Of a stretch of DNA of 64,000 nt, positions 48,993 through 59,032 are shown one piece after another. Numbering within the stretch: position 1 is the first letter of the stretch; each line of letters begins with the position of its first letter. Both the position numbers and the translations under genes were made by a program. The notes under the pieces are model-generated. The model was not told the origin of the DNA, did no database searches, and saw nothing but the letters and a program-made list of their open reading frames with translations. This stretch comes from Cheiracanthium punctorium (lineage: Eukaryota; Arthropoda; Arachnida; Araneae; Cheiracanthiidae), in contig JAWZYV010012246.1 in NCBI GenBank assembly GCA_038373885.1, positions 186,001 to 250,000 of the forward strand, in the 5' to 3' direction.

Positions 48993-49796
48993 TATATGTA
49001 GTATTTACTTGAACGACGCCATCACTACATTAATCAATAGTTTAGAAGCAAACATATATATTATTTTAACTACAATGACGCGCTACAATCACCTAAAAAA
49101 TAAACCTTACAGTAAATACTTCCACTAACTTCATTTTCTACAAATACCCCAACCATTTATTTAGGGACAATTGAAATGACAAACTGATACGCTTCCATCC
49201 CCATGAACATAGAAATTGATGGATACTTGATGGATAATATCAAGAAATAATTTCGAAAGCATTCAAAAATAAACTTTAAATTTTATGCTTGGAACATCTA
49301 CACTACCACCCCTGATCCATTGATTTGTGTATAAATTTTTGTGCTTTGAAATGCATTGATTCATTTGAAATCAGCTTCTTTGATTACTGTTTTACTTGAT
49401 TGATAACAATCGTTCTTATAAATCTTTCTTTTTTCAACACTAATATTTTATTTTGTACAGTTACTTAATTTTAAAGTATGCCCTTGGATGGAATTGATTG
49501 AAAATAATTAATGTCACCTATGATTTCAAAACATACTCAAGAATTTATTTTCATTAACATTTCGTAGGAGAATTTTTTTACCACTTAACAGGGCCAAGGT
49601 CGTCGAAAGAAGCTAGTATATGATAAAATTACTGAATTTTTTAAGTAATTGTAAGTAAGTAAATATTTTAAGTAATCTTAAGTAAGGTATTGAATTATTA
49701 AAAACAAAAGAAAGTTGTTATAAATACAAAATATATTTCATAAATAAACTGGTTTTTTCTGTAAATTCTTTAAATCAAGCTGTAAAAAAATGGTTA
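48993..49796. other. AT-rich spacer
   Basis: No gene was recognised. Confidence 0.5.
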
Positions 49797-50545
49797 AAGT
49801 CTGCTACATTGACAGAAATATACCGTCGACAAAACACGGTGAATCTGGAAAAATTACAGATTTCTGTAAATTAAATGGAGTATCTAAAAACAAAATACAA
49901 AACATTGCTATAAAATAAACGGAGAATCTGTAAAAATTTTTAAAAATACAGAAGAAATCAGTAAAACGCATAGAAGATTTCTGTAAAAGAAACAGAGACT
50001 CTGTAAAAAATTACGGAAGACTTCTTCTGTAAAACACACAAAATATTTCTGTAAAATTGATGAAGAATCTGTAAAAGATTACAGAGGACTTCTGTAAAAC
50101 ACACAGAGGATTTCTGTAAGATTGATGGATAATCTGTAAAAAATTACGGAAGACTTCTGTAAAACATACAGAAAATTTATGTAAAATAAGCAGAGACTCT
50201 GTAAAAAATTACGGAAGACTTCTGTAAAACATACAGACGTTTTCTGTAAAATAAACAGAGAATCTGTAAAAATTACGGAAGACTTCTGTAAAACATACAG
50301 AATATTTTTGTAAAATAAACGGAGAATCTGTAAAAAACTACAGAAGACTTCTGTAAAGCACACAGAAGTTTTCTGTAAAATAAACAGAGAATCTGTAAAA
50401 ATTATGGATGACTTCTGTAAAACACACAGAAATTTTCTGTAAAATAAACGGAGAATCTGTAAAAAATTACAGAACATTTCTGTTAAATATACGGAAATAA
50501 ACTGGCGTCCTGGCTGACAGTTTTTTTCTGTAAATTTGACAGACT
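49797..50545. repeat. Minisatellite, ~65-bp period, TCTGTAAAA core
   Basis: The clearest units start GACTTCTGTAAAACA at about 50087, 50152, 50217, 50281, 50346 and 50409. Each contains two or more TTCTGTAAAA half-units and an AATCTGTAAAAA block. Degenerate units extend left to about 49797. The same TACAGAAA/CTGTAAAA words occur next to both termini of the 9.2-kb element, so this is probably its amplified subterminal repeat. The long minus-strand frame across it (50079-50582) is a by-product of the period. Confidence 0.85.
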
Positions 50546-50840
50546 TTTTTTTGCAGTGTATCATCTCACCGTCTGTGAACAAATATAGAAAACGAAAGCA
50601 GCAAATAAGCTTTTATAATGTAGATATGAATTGGAAATCTTAGCCACTAAAGCACTATTGCGCGCTTCTATTTTAATTCTGTAAAAACGTTAAGTCCACG
50701 TAAGCGGCGGCGATCTTGGCAGGATACGTAAATTTCCGTAATTATTTTCTGTAGATATAGATATCCCCATTGGCCCGATGAGAGTTCCTCGCAGGCCGAT
50801 CTGACCAGCAGGTCGTAATTTAGAGACCCCTGGTCTAATA

Positions 50841-51625
50841 TATACTAAAGAGAAATACAGCTTAAGAAAGCAAAATATCTGTTTTGAAAATATTTCTTAA
50901 TTTCTTTTTGAGATATTGCGTATTCTATATATTTATATATATATAAACATAATTTATGAATTTACGGCACATTTGGCTTGGTGGTTTTGACTAGTGAAAT
51001 GCATGAATACTTTCAACAATCTTAACAAAGATAAACTTGTAACTGTCTCCCAGCTCTACCTACAAAATATAATTTCTTCGATGCAAAAACATACAAATGA
51101 CAATGCGTTTTTAGGGAGTAATTTTTTTTTTCTTTTTTTCTTTTTTTGGAGCTCCGAATGTAGATAATTATAAAATCTTTAAAGCAGACATATTACTTAA
51201 AAATGTACTGCAATCAATAGCCGTAAAAAGAAGAAACGTATTAATCATGTACAGAAAAAGTGCGTTTTTTGAAAAAGAAGACTGGAGTTTTAGAACGATA
51301 AAGTTTAGGCTGTTGAATGGCTTTCCAAACTAACTTTTTATAAAGAACTACGAGTACTTCCTCTTCTGAATTCTGTTTCTTAAGCCAGCATTTTTTCTTT
51401 AGCCAAGCCAGATAACAGTTTACATTATCAAATACCTTTCTTTTAATGTCTTTAATTAGTTTATAGTTATCTTACGTACTTTCTAATACAGAGTAAATTT
51501 ATTTTAGGTTTATTAATTGTTGTTCGTCTGCTTGCTGCATAACTTATCTTAAATATCCTACGGTTACAACAAAATCTATGCATATTAACGTTTACTGTCT
51601 CATCTTTCTTATTATGTTTTGTATG
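50841..51625. other. AT-rich spacer
   Basis: A short (AT)n lies near 50929-50944 and a T-rich tract near 51120-51148. No gene was recognised. Confidence 0.5.
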
Positions 51626-52447
51626 CAGGGTGCCTGTTAATTAATGGTACAAACTTTGAGGACTGGCACAGGACACTGTAACAATCCCATTTTGTTTAGG
51701 AATGTATGGTAAAAAGTGAAACGTCGAAGCACAAACACAAGAAAGAACAAATGCAGGAGACGGAGGAGAAACGGAGTTAGTAGTTCCTTCCGTTGCCGGT
51801 AGATGGCCCGCCGTCGTTGATTTGGGGAATAGAGGCCATTCTCGTTTCATTTTTTGTCCATTCACCATTAGAAATCGCATGTGTTTTCAGCATGATGGGG
51901 CGCCAGCCCACTTCACCCTAGATGTGCACTTAAATGCGACATTTAACATAAGATGGATGAGTTGGACGTAGTGGATAAATCTCTTGGCAATCCCGGTCTC
52001 CCGATTTGGCGCCCCTCGATATCTTTTTATGTGGGCATTTGAAAAATGAAGTTTATTGCACTCCAGTAAACTCCGATGAAAATCTCGTTGCTCCAGTATC
52101 CGTAACTGCTGCACGTGTGCGTGAAATTCCTGGTACCTTTGTAAGTGTTCGTCAATCGCTCCACGGACGTTGTCAAGCATGCATCAATGCTGATGGACAC
52201 GACTTCGAACACTTATTGTAAATTAATTTCCATTTGTAAACGAGGTTATGAAAATTAAACACTTTCTCTATCATTTGTTCTTTCCTGTGTTTGTGCTTCG
52301 ACTCTTCACTTTTGACCATATTTTGTTCTTTCCTGTATTTATGCTTCGACGTTTCACTTTTGACCATACATTCCTATACAAAATGTGATTGTTACATTGT
52401 CCTATACCAGCCCTCAAAGTTTGTACCATGAATTAGCAGTCACCCTG
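51626..52447. mobile_element. mariner-type element with ~125-bp inverted repeats, internally deleted
   Basis: The left end CAGGGTGCCTGTTAATTAAT and the right end (inverse of CAGGGTGACTGCTAATTCAT) stay similar for about 125 bp. TA follows the right end; the left TA appears mutated to TG. The right repeat contains a second copy of a 48-bp part (TTGTTCTTTCCTGTxTTTxT...). Between them lies only the C-terminal part of a transposase. Confidence 0.78.
51864..52221 (+). pseudogene. mariner-type transposase, C-terminal fragment
   Basis: The frame opens just before CFQHDGAPAHFTLDV, which contains the second catalytic Asp (codon at 51894). It is interrupted by a stop and a frameshift, and resumes with PDLAPLDIFLCGHLKNEVY, which contains the third Asp (52018). 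It runs on through ENLVAPVSVTAARVREIP and the usual RCQACINADGHDFEHLL end (stop at 52221). The nucleotide distance between the two Asp codons is 124, close to 41 residues allowing for a 2-base loss, so this is of the same broad type as the 26-kb transposase. N-terminal and first catalytic parts are deleted. Confidence 0.82.
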
Positions 52448-52449
52448 TA

Positions 52450-53049
52450 TATAAGATCTATAGTTACTGTAGAGGAGCAAACAAAAGTAATTAAAAATGC
52501 ATTAAAATATAATTATTTGAAGGTCATTTTAGAGGCGATATTTTTTTTCAAGGTTTACCATATTACTCTGTAAAAATGGAGGTTACCATTTATAGTAGAA
52601 TTTTTACAAGGCTAAACAAAATTGCAATTCCTATATTTCATTTTCTATATTTGGTAATTTATAAAGGATAATTAACGAAGTTGTACAGTTCAACCTGAAC
52701 AAAACACATTATTTACGTTTATAAAAATACGTTATCCATTAAAAAAAGAATGATCATATAGATGAAAACTGTTATAAATTTGACGTAACATTTCACAAAA
52801 ATATTGTACTAGAAAAGTTGGCTGGACAAAATGAGAAAAAAAAACTGTTCCGGCATTTGGTGATCAAGTTGAGCCAAAAATTTACGTACGTAGTATCAAA
52901 AATGGAAAAAAAGTTCAACCTTAAAATAGAAAACATTGAAGAATGCATAAGTAAAATATTAAACCTTTAATTGACAAATGCGTTTAAAATGGCAGCGCCT
53001 ATGAAAGCCACTTTCCGATAATAGACATTTAAACAGTCTACATATTTAG
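52450..53049. other. AT-rich spacer
   Basis: No gene was recognised before the possible exon at 53050. Confidence 0.5.
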
Positions 53050-53205
53050 CAATCTGCTAAGTGTGAGCATGTGGCATCAGAGGAAATGAAACCTGTCTCT
53101 GCTACTCGAAAACCGCCTTTACGTAAACCACTTGACCGAAAGGAGCTTATGGAAATATATACTTTCTTACCGCCACCAATGCCGTCGCTCCAATCTTTGG
53201 CGTAA
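53050..53205 (+). CDS. Possible terminal exon of an unknown gene
   Basis: CTACATATTTAG ends in AG at 53048-53049. From 53050 there are 51 open codons and a TAA at 53203-53205, followed by AATAAA at 53238-53243. The stretch is clearly GC-richer than its flanks, and the peptide is Pro/Lys/Arg/Leu-rich (ATRKPPLRKPLDRKELMEIY, then a PPPMPSLQSLA end). That is unlike the Phe/Ile/Lys/Asn-rich chance frames nearby. The family is not recognised. Upstream exons would have to lie left of 52.4 kb or outside the window. A pseudogene piece is also possible. Confidence 0.42.
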   Translation, partial: QSAKCEHVASEEMKPVSATRKPPLRKPLDRKELMEIYTFLPPPMPSLQSLA

Positions 53206-53462
53206 TTAGTTGTAGATTACTGCCTCATTACTGTGAAAATAAATTGAGTCTTACGATTCTTAAAATACTGTTTAAGGGATTTATTATATTAATCCCTTAA
53301 CTGCAATTTCAGGACCCCCCCCTCCCCGATTCAAAGAAATGAAGGTATCTTGAGAGGACCCCTGTTCAAATCTATTTGACAGGGATTATTGCAATACAAT
53401 ATAAATTGAGTATTTGTACTACTAGCAACAAATTACTGAGGAAATTATTTGAGAAAAGCATT

Positions 53463-53520
53463 TATATTTATATATATATATATATAAATGCTTATGTGCC
53501 GCATAAATGCTTATGCGGTC

Positions 53521-53558
<38 letters not shown>

Positions 53559-53565
53559 GACCGGG
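53463..53565. repeat. (AT)n blocks with a hairpin
   Basis: (AT)n at about 53470-53487 and 53522-53556. The second is bounded by GGTCGTGTA and TACACGACC, forming one long inverted repeat. Confidence 0.85.
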
Positions 53566-54726
53566 ACAGTTAACTTCTCCAGACCCGACATAAGTCTCAC
53601 AACTGAAAGAACAATCTCATAATTATTTTTAAAAATCCTATTACACTTAAAGACAAGTGGAAAACATATTTTCAAATAAGTTTTGGAAGGAAAGCCTGAT
53701 TCCCAATCTTTGTTTCGTAGTAAGGAATTGTTACCACCCACAAAGGAAGACCGTCAAAAAACTTTTAAAGGTTTATGATATGCTACACGTTCTTTTCAGC
53801 TTCATTAATTTTGAAATAAATAAAAAATATTAACAAACTCAAGTGCAGAATTTATACATTCAAATGATTTAAAATCATTTTATTCAAAATTAAAGCATGC
53901 TATGTACAAACGTTTCAGAACTACAAAAATCGCGAAGAATGGTCTTAACAGTAGAAACCGAAAGGCCCATATATGTGGACCTCTGGAGCGAAGAGGTTAT
54001 GGCATGGAATGCGCGAAACGTAAATATACGCACGCCGCAGCTAACGGGTTAAAAAAAAAGTAGTAAATATACTATGTCATGAGCTTTCAAAAGTTTATAA
54101 AACAGTAAAAAAATATCATTTCTTCAATTTGTTTTTCTGCACGTTTCTCAGCTCAAGAGTAATTTTGAAATCTACTTGCATATTTAAATTGTATTTTGGA
54201 ACTCTGCAAAATGTTTCCTTAAAAGTAGTAAAATTTTGCATATACATCACTATTTTCCTAAGCACTTTTTAGCACAAATTGCAATTAAAAGAGACATACA
54301 AATATTTCCGGCAAAAGAGAACTCTACTGTAATAGAAACAGAAAACAAGTGCTCATAGTGCTCAGTTGCTTGAATTCTTTATAAATTGTATTCGATTAAC
54401 TTGTCAAAGTTATTGGGCAGATAAATTAAAATGAATATCTTAATATAAGAAAACAAAAAGCATTTATATATGCATAAAAATAATTTTAACTTGAATTATC
54501 TTAAAGTATTAATTGTTTTGGATTGATAAATCCAAAATCAATAAGGCAACACTCATTCTTAATAATTAACATATCCGACAGAACTTCTGTAAATAAATCT
54601 TGCGTGACACTAGTAAAACGAACGTTCTTTCCGTTATCGGAAAAAAAAAATATTTTGTTATATTATGAAAACCCAATTTAAAATTCAATCAAGCTTCTTC
54701 GTTCAATACAAGTGACAGATTTTCGA
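53566..54726. other. AT-rich spacer
   Basis: No gene was recognised. Confidence 0.5.
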
Positions 54727-54822
<96 letters not shown>

Positions 54823-54843
54823 ATATATATATGTGTGTGTGTA
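54727..54843. repeat. (AT)n microsatellite, about 110 bp, with (GT)n end
   Basis: A nearly pure AT run broken once by GTATGT, ending in GTGTGTGTGT. A short (AC)n lies further on at 55198-55211. Confidence 0.95.
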
Positions 54844-55344
54844 TTTTCAACAACAAAATTTTGTAATTATTTGGCGGTTAGATTAGATTTCATACAAATG
54901 TTTTTAAACTTTTCCAACTAAAATACTAAAAGAGATTTATTCGTTCATCGAGTTGTATTTATTAAAACAAATATAATCGATTTTTTTTTGCACATGTGCT
55001 TTTTAATAATATGTGAAATTTATTATTCTTATACAGTTTTTAAATTAAAAATACTTTTATGTATTGGCTATTATTACACTATTAATATATTTTTATCGAT
55101 TTAGTAAGACAGAAAATCAAATAAACGATTGAAAAAAAGTAGTTATTTAATAGAAAGATATATTTAAGATTTAGAAATAGATTTTTGATTGGAGAAACAC
55201 ACACACACACATTAGATAAAATGTTTACATACCTGAAAACATTAACGTTTGAAACTGCCAGTTAATTAAGCTGTTGTTATTCATTATGCACACATTTACA
55301 CTGAGTAAAGCTACTCGGTACACTGCTACTCTGGTCAAGGCATT
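54844..55344. other. AT-rich spacer
   Basis: No gene was recognised. Confidence 0.5.
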
Positions 55345-55615
55345 CGTGATAAAGACGTTGGGGGAAGACAAAATCATTAGCAGATTTTACAGGTCCCATG
55401 GCCTCCTCGATCTCTAGATTTGACACCAGTAGACTTCTAGCTATTGGAAAATTTGAAATCCTCGATGTATCGATTTAGTTCATCCAGTCTGTCGGAACTG
55501 AAAGATGCTGTCCTAATAGTAGAGTCATGCATTCATCCGGACCTGCTGTACACAGCTGTTTCTGGATTTGCGACTCGTCTGCAATGTGTTTTTCTCTTTG
55601 GGATGGTTATGTAGA
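55345..55615 (+). pseudogene. mariner-type transposase, C-terminal fragment
   Basis: The translation shows VPWPPRSLDLTPVDF with the third catalytic Asp, then LLENLKSSMYRF, SLSELKDAVLIVESCIHPDLL and a degenerate end near RLQCV. Stops occur before and within it, including a TAG right after VDF. No inverted ends were found around it. It is a dead, isolated piece related to the copies at 26 and 52 kb. Confidence 0.7.
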
Positions 55616-56265
55616 ACACACAATACTAAAGTAAACATTTAGAATGTATTCTGGTCGCTATGATAGTATTTTGTCGTTGATTTGTACATGCCAGAGTCAC
55701 TTATCTGCTGTTTTTGAGTTATTTTTTAAAACTTGTCTTCTTGATGCATTTCCTTGATGTAACGATAACCTTTCAAATGGTCTTCTATTTTGATTATTTT
55801 TCCATTTTTTATGAATTTGAAAAGTTTTTACATCCTCCCCCCCCCGTTTGTTATGCTAATGCGCAAGCTTTTACACACAAAGATGATAGATTCCTTTTAA
55901 AAACATTCAAATCTATAGTTCAGTTAGCCCAATTTTCCTAAAGAATAGGTTGTGGCTATGAAAAGCGATTGTAGTGGAATTAAAATGAAAATAATTTGTA
56001 GAGGAAATGTAGGTAGGTGACGAAGATAATGATGGAACCTGAGACAGAAAAACTAAGGAAGAAAGAAAGGAAAAAGCAATTATCACATATGTTTGAATCA
56101 GTTTTAAAGGAAAGATGTAGAGCATGGAAAGGAAAGGAGATATATGTTCACCCACATAACGCAGATGCACTATTTAAATTTTATTTGTGTGAATACATTG
56201 TTTCTATTGACTTTTCAATAGAAACAATTATTTATTATTCAAATTTATTACTATTCAATTGTATA
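55616..56265. other. AT-rich spacer
   Basis: A C-run lies near 55838. No gene is supported; a frame at 56017-56280 has a charged N-terminus but no acceptor, start context or domain that I trust. Confidence 0.4.
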
Positions 56266-56597
56266 CAGGGTAATTCGTAATTCTTGGGAAAAAAATGTCA
56301 TGGGTGGTCGAGGGATAAAAACCTTTCAGAATTGCATAGCAATATGGAGTCCGAAATTTAGTCTTCATGTATCTGCTAATAATCACTTTGGAAGAAGTGT
56401 TGAGGTGCTCTAATTTCTTAATCGAGTTCCATAAGCAAAAAAACTTTTCTTCAACAACTTCATCAATGAAAGGAAACAAAATTTGCACACTATCAATTTC
56501 AGTCTAGTGCTTTCTGTGAAAGATGCTTTAGTGCTTGACAAACCACGGTCAGAAAGTAATTAAAAATCTTTGTAAAAAACACACATAAGAAGTAATA

Positions 56598-56662
56598 GGT
56601 AAGAGGATACGCACGTTTCGTTCAAAAATTGTTTTGAACTTCATCAGTCCAAGTCCTTCGTC
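56598..56662 (-). ncRNA. Type I hammerhead ribozyme motif
   Basis: On the minus strand: stem I strand ending GGA, core CTGATGA (plus-strand complement at 56641-56647), stem II GTTCAAAA/TTTTGAAC, core GAAA (complement at 56616-56619), a minimal stem III, cleavage triplet GTA, then TCC pairing with GGA, and an outer AGG/CCT helix. It matches the copy at 32.8 kb but has U rather than A at the variable core position. A single extra A sits at the base of stem II. It would act in processing of element RNA. Confidence 0.72.
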
Positions 56663-57100
56663 GTAAAGAACACAGGGAACTGAAAAGAGATAAACAAGCA
56701 AGATGTTGCCACAAGGGGCAAAGAAAAGTCGAACAAAACCAAGGAGAGGGGAGAAAAAAAATTAAAATATGGGATAAAAAGGAAAGGAAAGAAGCACAAA
56801 AAATACAGAAATAAAAAAGGAATAAATAAAATTAAAAAAAAATAATAATAAAAAAGGGAACACACGAGTACAAACACACACACAAAAAAGAGAAAACAGA
56901 ACAAACAAACAAAAAACAAATAGCACACCTTTTTTTTATAAAATAAAAACCACGAACAGGACAGCACAATAAATATATATAAATATATAATTTTTTTTTT
57001 AAATAAAAATGAAAAAGAAAGACAGTAACACACGTACATACACATTAAAGAAACAGGGAAAAAAAGGGGGGGGGAGTAGACGAAGAAAGTGAAAAGAACC

Positions 57101-57838
57101 TTACAACAGCAACTTCCAAGCAGAATGAACGAAAGGAACGGAAGAACCATCGTTCACAAGACGATCTAAGTGCTGGGTAATGGAAAAACCTTCCAAAACA
57201 TCCAGATGGGACAAAGACTGAGGAGTGCACAAAATCTTAGCCTTAGAAAACTGAAAACGATGATTGGAATTCCAACAATGTGAGGCAATAGAAGATTTGG
57301 AAAGTTCGTGCTTAGAAACATATCTCTCATGCTCTTTGAACCTAAATTTGAGAGCTCTTCTGGGCTGACCAATATAGCCCAAATCACAAGATCCACAAGG
57401 AATATAATAAACACCCCAACGGTTCTCAGTAGGAATAGTATCTTTAAGGGAAGAAAATTTAAGTTTATTAACAGGTTTAAAAATGACTTTGAAACCGAAA
57501 TTTTTGAGAAGTTTAGAAATTTTGTAGCATAAAGGTGAAAAGAAAGGTAGTACAATTAATTCGTTGTGAAAATTAATAGTATTAGTAGAAGTATTAGGCT
57601 TATTAAATTTAGAAACAGCTTTATCAATAATAAAGGGGCTAAAACCACGAGAAACAGCTAAGGATTTTAAGTAACTAATTTCATTATTAAGAGATGAAGA
57701 ATCAGAGCAAATTTTGATAACACGAAACACATAAGTGTAAAAAGCAGAAAGTTTTTGCTGGTAAGGATGATTAGATAGGGCATGAGGAGGTAAAGATATA
57801 GAAAAGGGTTTGCGGAAAACAGAAGTAGAGAAACCAAT
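57101..57838 (-). pseudogene. Penelope-like ORF: reverse transcriptase end plus GIY-YIG endonuclease
   Basis: The frame is open on the minus strand from the truncation point near 57838 to the stop at 57101, about 245 codons with no lesion. The first part (VFRKPFSISLPPHALSNHPY) is the conserved end of Penelope-type reverse transcriptase, followed by the helical thumb/linker. In the last 100 residues is GVYYIPCGSCDLGYIGQ, the GIY-YIG nuclease signature with Cys pairs, then an RRALKFRFKEHERY block with the catalytic Arg and, in EH, the Glu region. The C-terminus ends VHSAWKLLL. The polymerase palm and fingers are missing by 5' truncation, so the copy cannot move itself. Confidence 0.9.
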
Positions 57839-58109
57839 TTTTGAACGAAACGTGCGTATCCTCTTACCTATTACTTCTTATGTGTGTTTTTTACAAAGTT
57901 TTTTAATTACTTTATCGTTTAACACCAGTAATTTGAGTGATTTTTCACGGTCAGAAAGTTCACTATCACTTTTAACACATCTTCCAAAATTATTATTAAC
58001 AGGTGCATGAAGATGATGTTTCCGACCCCATAATGCTGTGTGATTATGAAACATCTTAGTTTCCCCCTCCTCCTTTTACATCCCACCAAGAATTATGAAC
58101 CACCCTGTA

Positions 58110-59032
58110 TAGACACACGCATAATCTGTCCGTGTCATAAAAACTTTTGAAAGTAATGCACTTCGCGCAGTTCAGGTTACCATTCATTACCTGGAAATGG
58201 AGACCACTTTTCGGAAATCACCATTACTTTTTGGTTGCTCCTTATTCATTCCCTCGTTAATAATCGGTAATCGAATTGAAGGATTACGTGCGATAATGAT
58301 CCCCAATTCGAGATATTTATCACATTTCGATGGCAACACGAATAATGCAAACCCTCCAAAGGCAATTAATTTTAATTCTTCAGAAAACAGAATCGGAGAA
58401 TACCTGTCTCCGGAAAGAATCTGTCTAAACTTTGAGAAATGAAAGAAAGAACTTTCATCATTTAATTATTCGTTACTTGAAATTAGCGCTCTTTTAGAAA
58501 CCTTTGTTTGAAATCCCCGAATTAACAAGTACCGACACCTTGCTCGTGGAGATGACGCGATCGGGGATAACTGTAGACTTTTGAAAAAAGATTTCGCATA
58601 CAAGTAAAACAGCAAAGGAAGATTGTGCTGGATTTGAAGAGGCAATTTCTCACCAGTTTAATCATTTAGAAGGAATAATATTTTCCCGAGGAAATGTTTG
58701 TCTTACAGATAACTCGTTTCTTTGAAAAGCTACACAGTTTCCTCCGATGATGCAGATTTTTTTTTTTTTTGCAGCATTTGACACTCTTGAAATATGTGGA
58801 GGATCAAGCATTTCGAATTAATTAAAAGGCGTTCAACATTGAATTTGAATTGGGTCCATTCATAATTCACGGTGTTTATTTAAGATTATGTCATTTGCCA
58901 CGAAAATTGTTGCTAGAGAGATTTTATTAATACCCATGGGAAGTGTGACACATCTAAGAAATGTTTTGTGTGTGGCTTGGCTTATGAAACATACACACCA
59001 AAACATACACGATACATACTTTCATAGCAGTA
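58110..59032. other. Spacer with an 81-codon frame and a diverged repeat
   Basis: 58197-58442 is open from an ATG with moderate GC, but shows no domain. 58640-58715 resembles 62925-63010 (see findings). A poly(T) lies at 58758-58771. Confidence 0.4.

Larger units (their letters stand above)
41365..50558. mobile_element. Large TA-flanked inverted-repeat element, 9.2 kb
   Basis: Termini CACTGCAAAAAAAAGT and its exact inverse (16 bp, with imperfect similarity to about 34 bp through a TACAGAAA block) are flanked by TA at 41363-41364 and 50559-50560. It lies wholly inside the hAT remnant. Contents from left: a GC-rich leader, paired TGACGTCA sites, a SINE, a decayed pogo/Tigger transposase, several hAT and TA MITEs, a second SINE, an exon-like stretch and a subterminal minisatellite. 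TA targeting and the transposase suggest a giant pogo-type element. Whether that transposase belongs to these ends is an inference. Confidence 0.6.
41043..50840. mobile_element. hAT remnant split by a 9.2-kb insertion
   Basis: The left end GAGGGGTCTCCAAACTTTTC (41051) and the right end inverse of CAGGGGTCTCTAAATT (ending 50832) are classic hAT termini. Flanks GTCTAACG (41043-41050) and GTCTAATA (50833-50840) agree at 6 of 8 positions. Removing the TA-flanked insertion 41365-50558 leaves a hAT fragment of about 590 bp without coding capacity. Confidence 0.65.
56544..57959 (-). mobile_element. Penelope-like element, 5'-truncated, 1.39 kb
   Basis: The insert is 56558-57945, flanked by the perfect 14-bp duplication CACGGTCAGAAAGT at 56544-56557 and 57946-57959. 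It is oriented on the minus strand. Its 3' end (left) is a terminal repeat with a hammerhead motif. Its 5' end (right) carries an inverted partial copy of that repeat (57836-57921) plus the short leader also seen in the 32.6-kb copy. Between them lie the end of a reverse transcriptase and a GIY-YIG endonuclease gene. Inverted terminal sequence and hammerheads are characteristic of Penelope-like elements. Confidence 0.9.
56266..58107. mobile_element. mariner-type MITE (about 440 bp) split by a Penelope-like element
   Basis: The left end CAGGGTAATTCGTAATTCTT and the right end (inverse of CAGGGTGGTTCATAATTCTT) are flanked by TA at 56264-56265 and 58108-58109. The interior, apart from the Penelope-like insertion at 56558-57945, is non-coding. 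Confidence 0.75.

Noticed and set aside
50079..50582. 167-codon minus-strand open frame with repeating Phe/Leu/Tyr-rich peptide
   Set aside because: It coincides exactly with the ~65-bp minisatellite; the peptide periodicity is that of the DNA repeat.
54727..54843. CRISPR-like or regulatory array
   Set aside because: A pure dinucleotide microsatellite; no spacers.
56644..57150. 168-codon minus-strand frame, very Phe/Leu/Tyr-rich, resembling membrane segments
   Set aside because: It lies in the A-rich (plus strand) 3' untranslated part of the Penelope-like element and overlaps its real reading frame's end; composition is explained by T-rich DNA.
58197..58442. 81-codon ATG-initiated frame
   Set aside because: Moderate GC only; no domain, splice context or repeat relationship supports coding.
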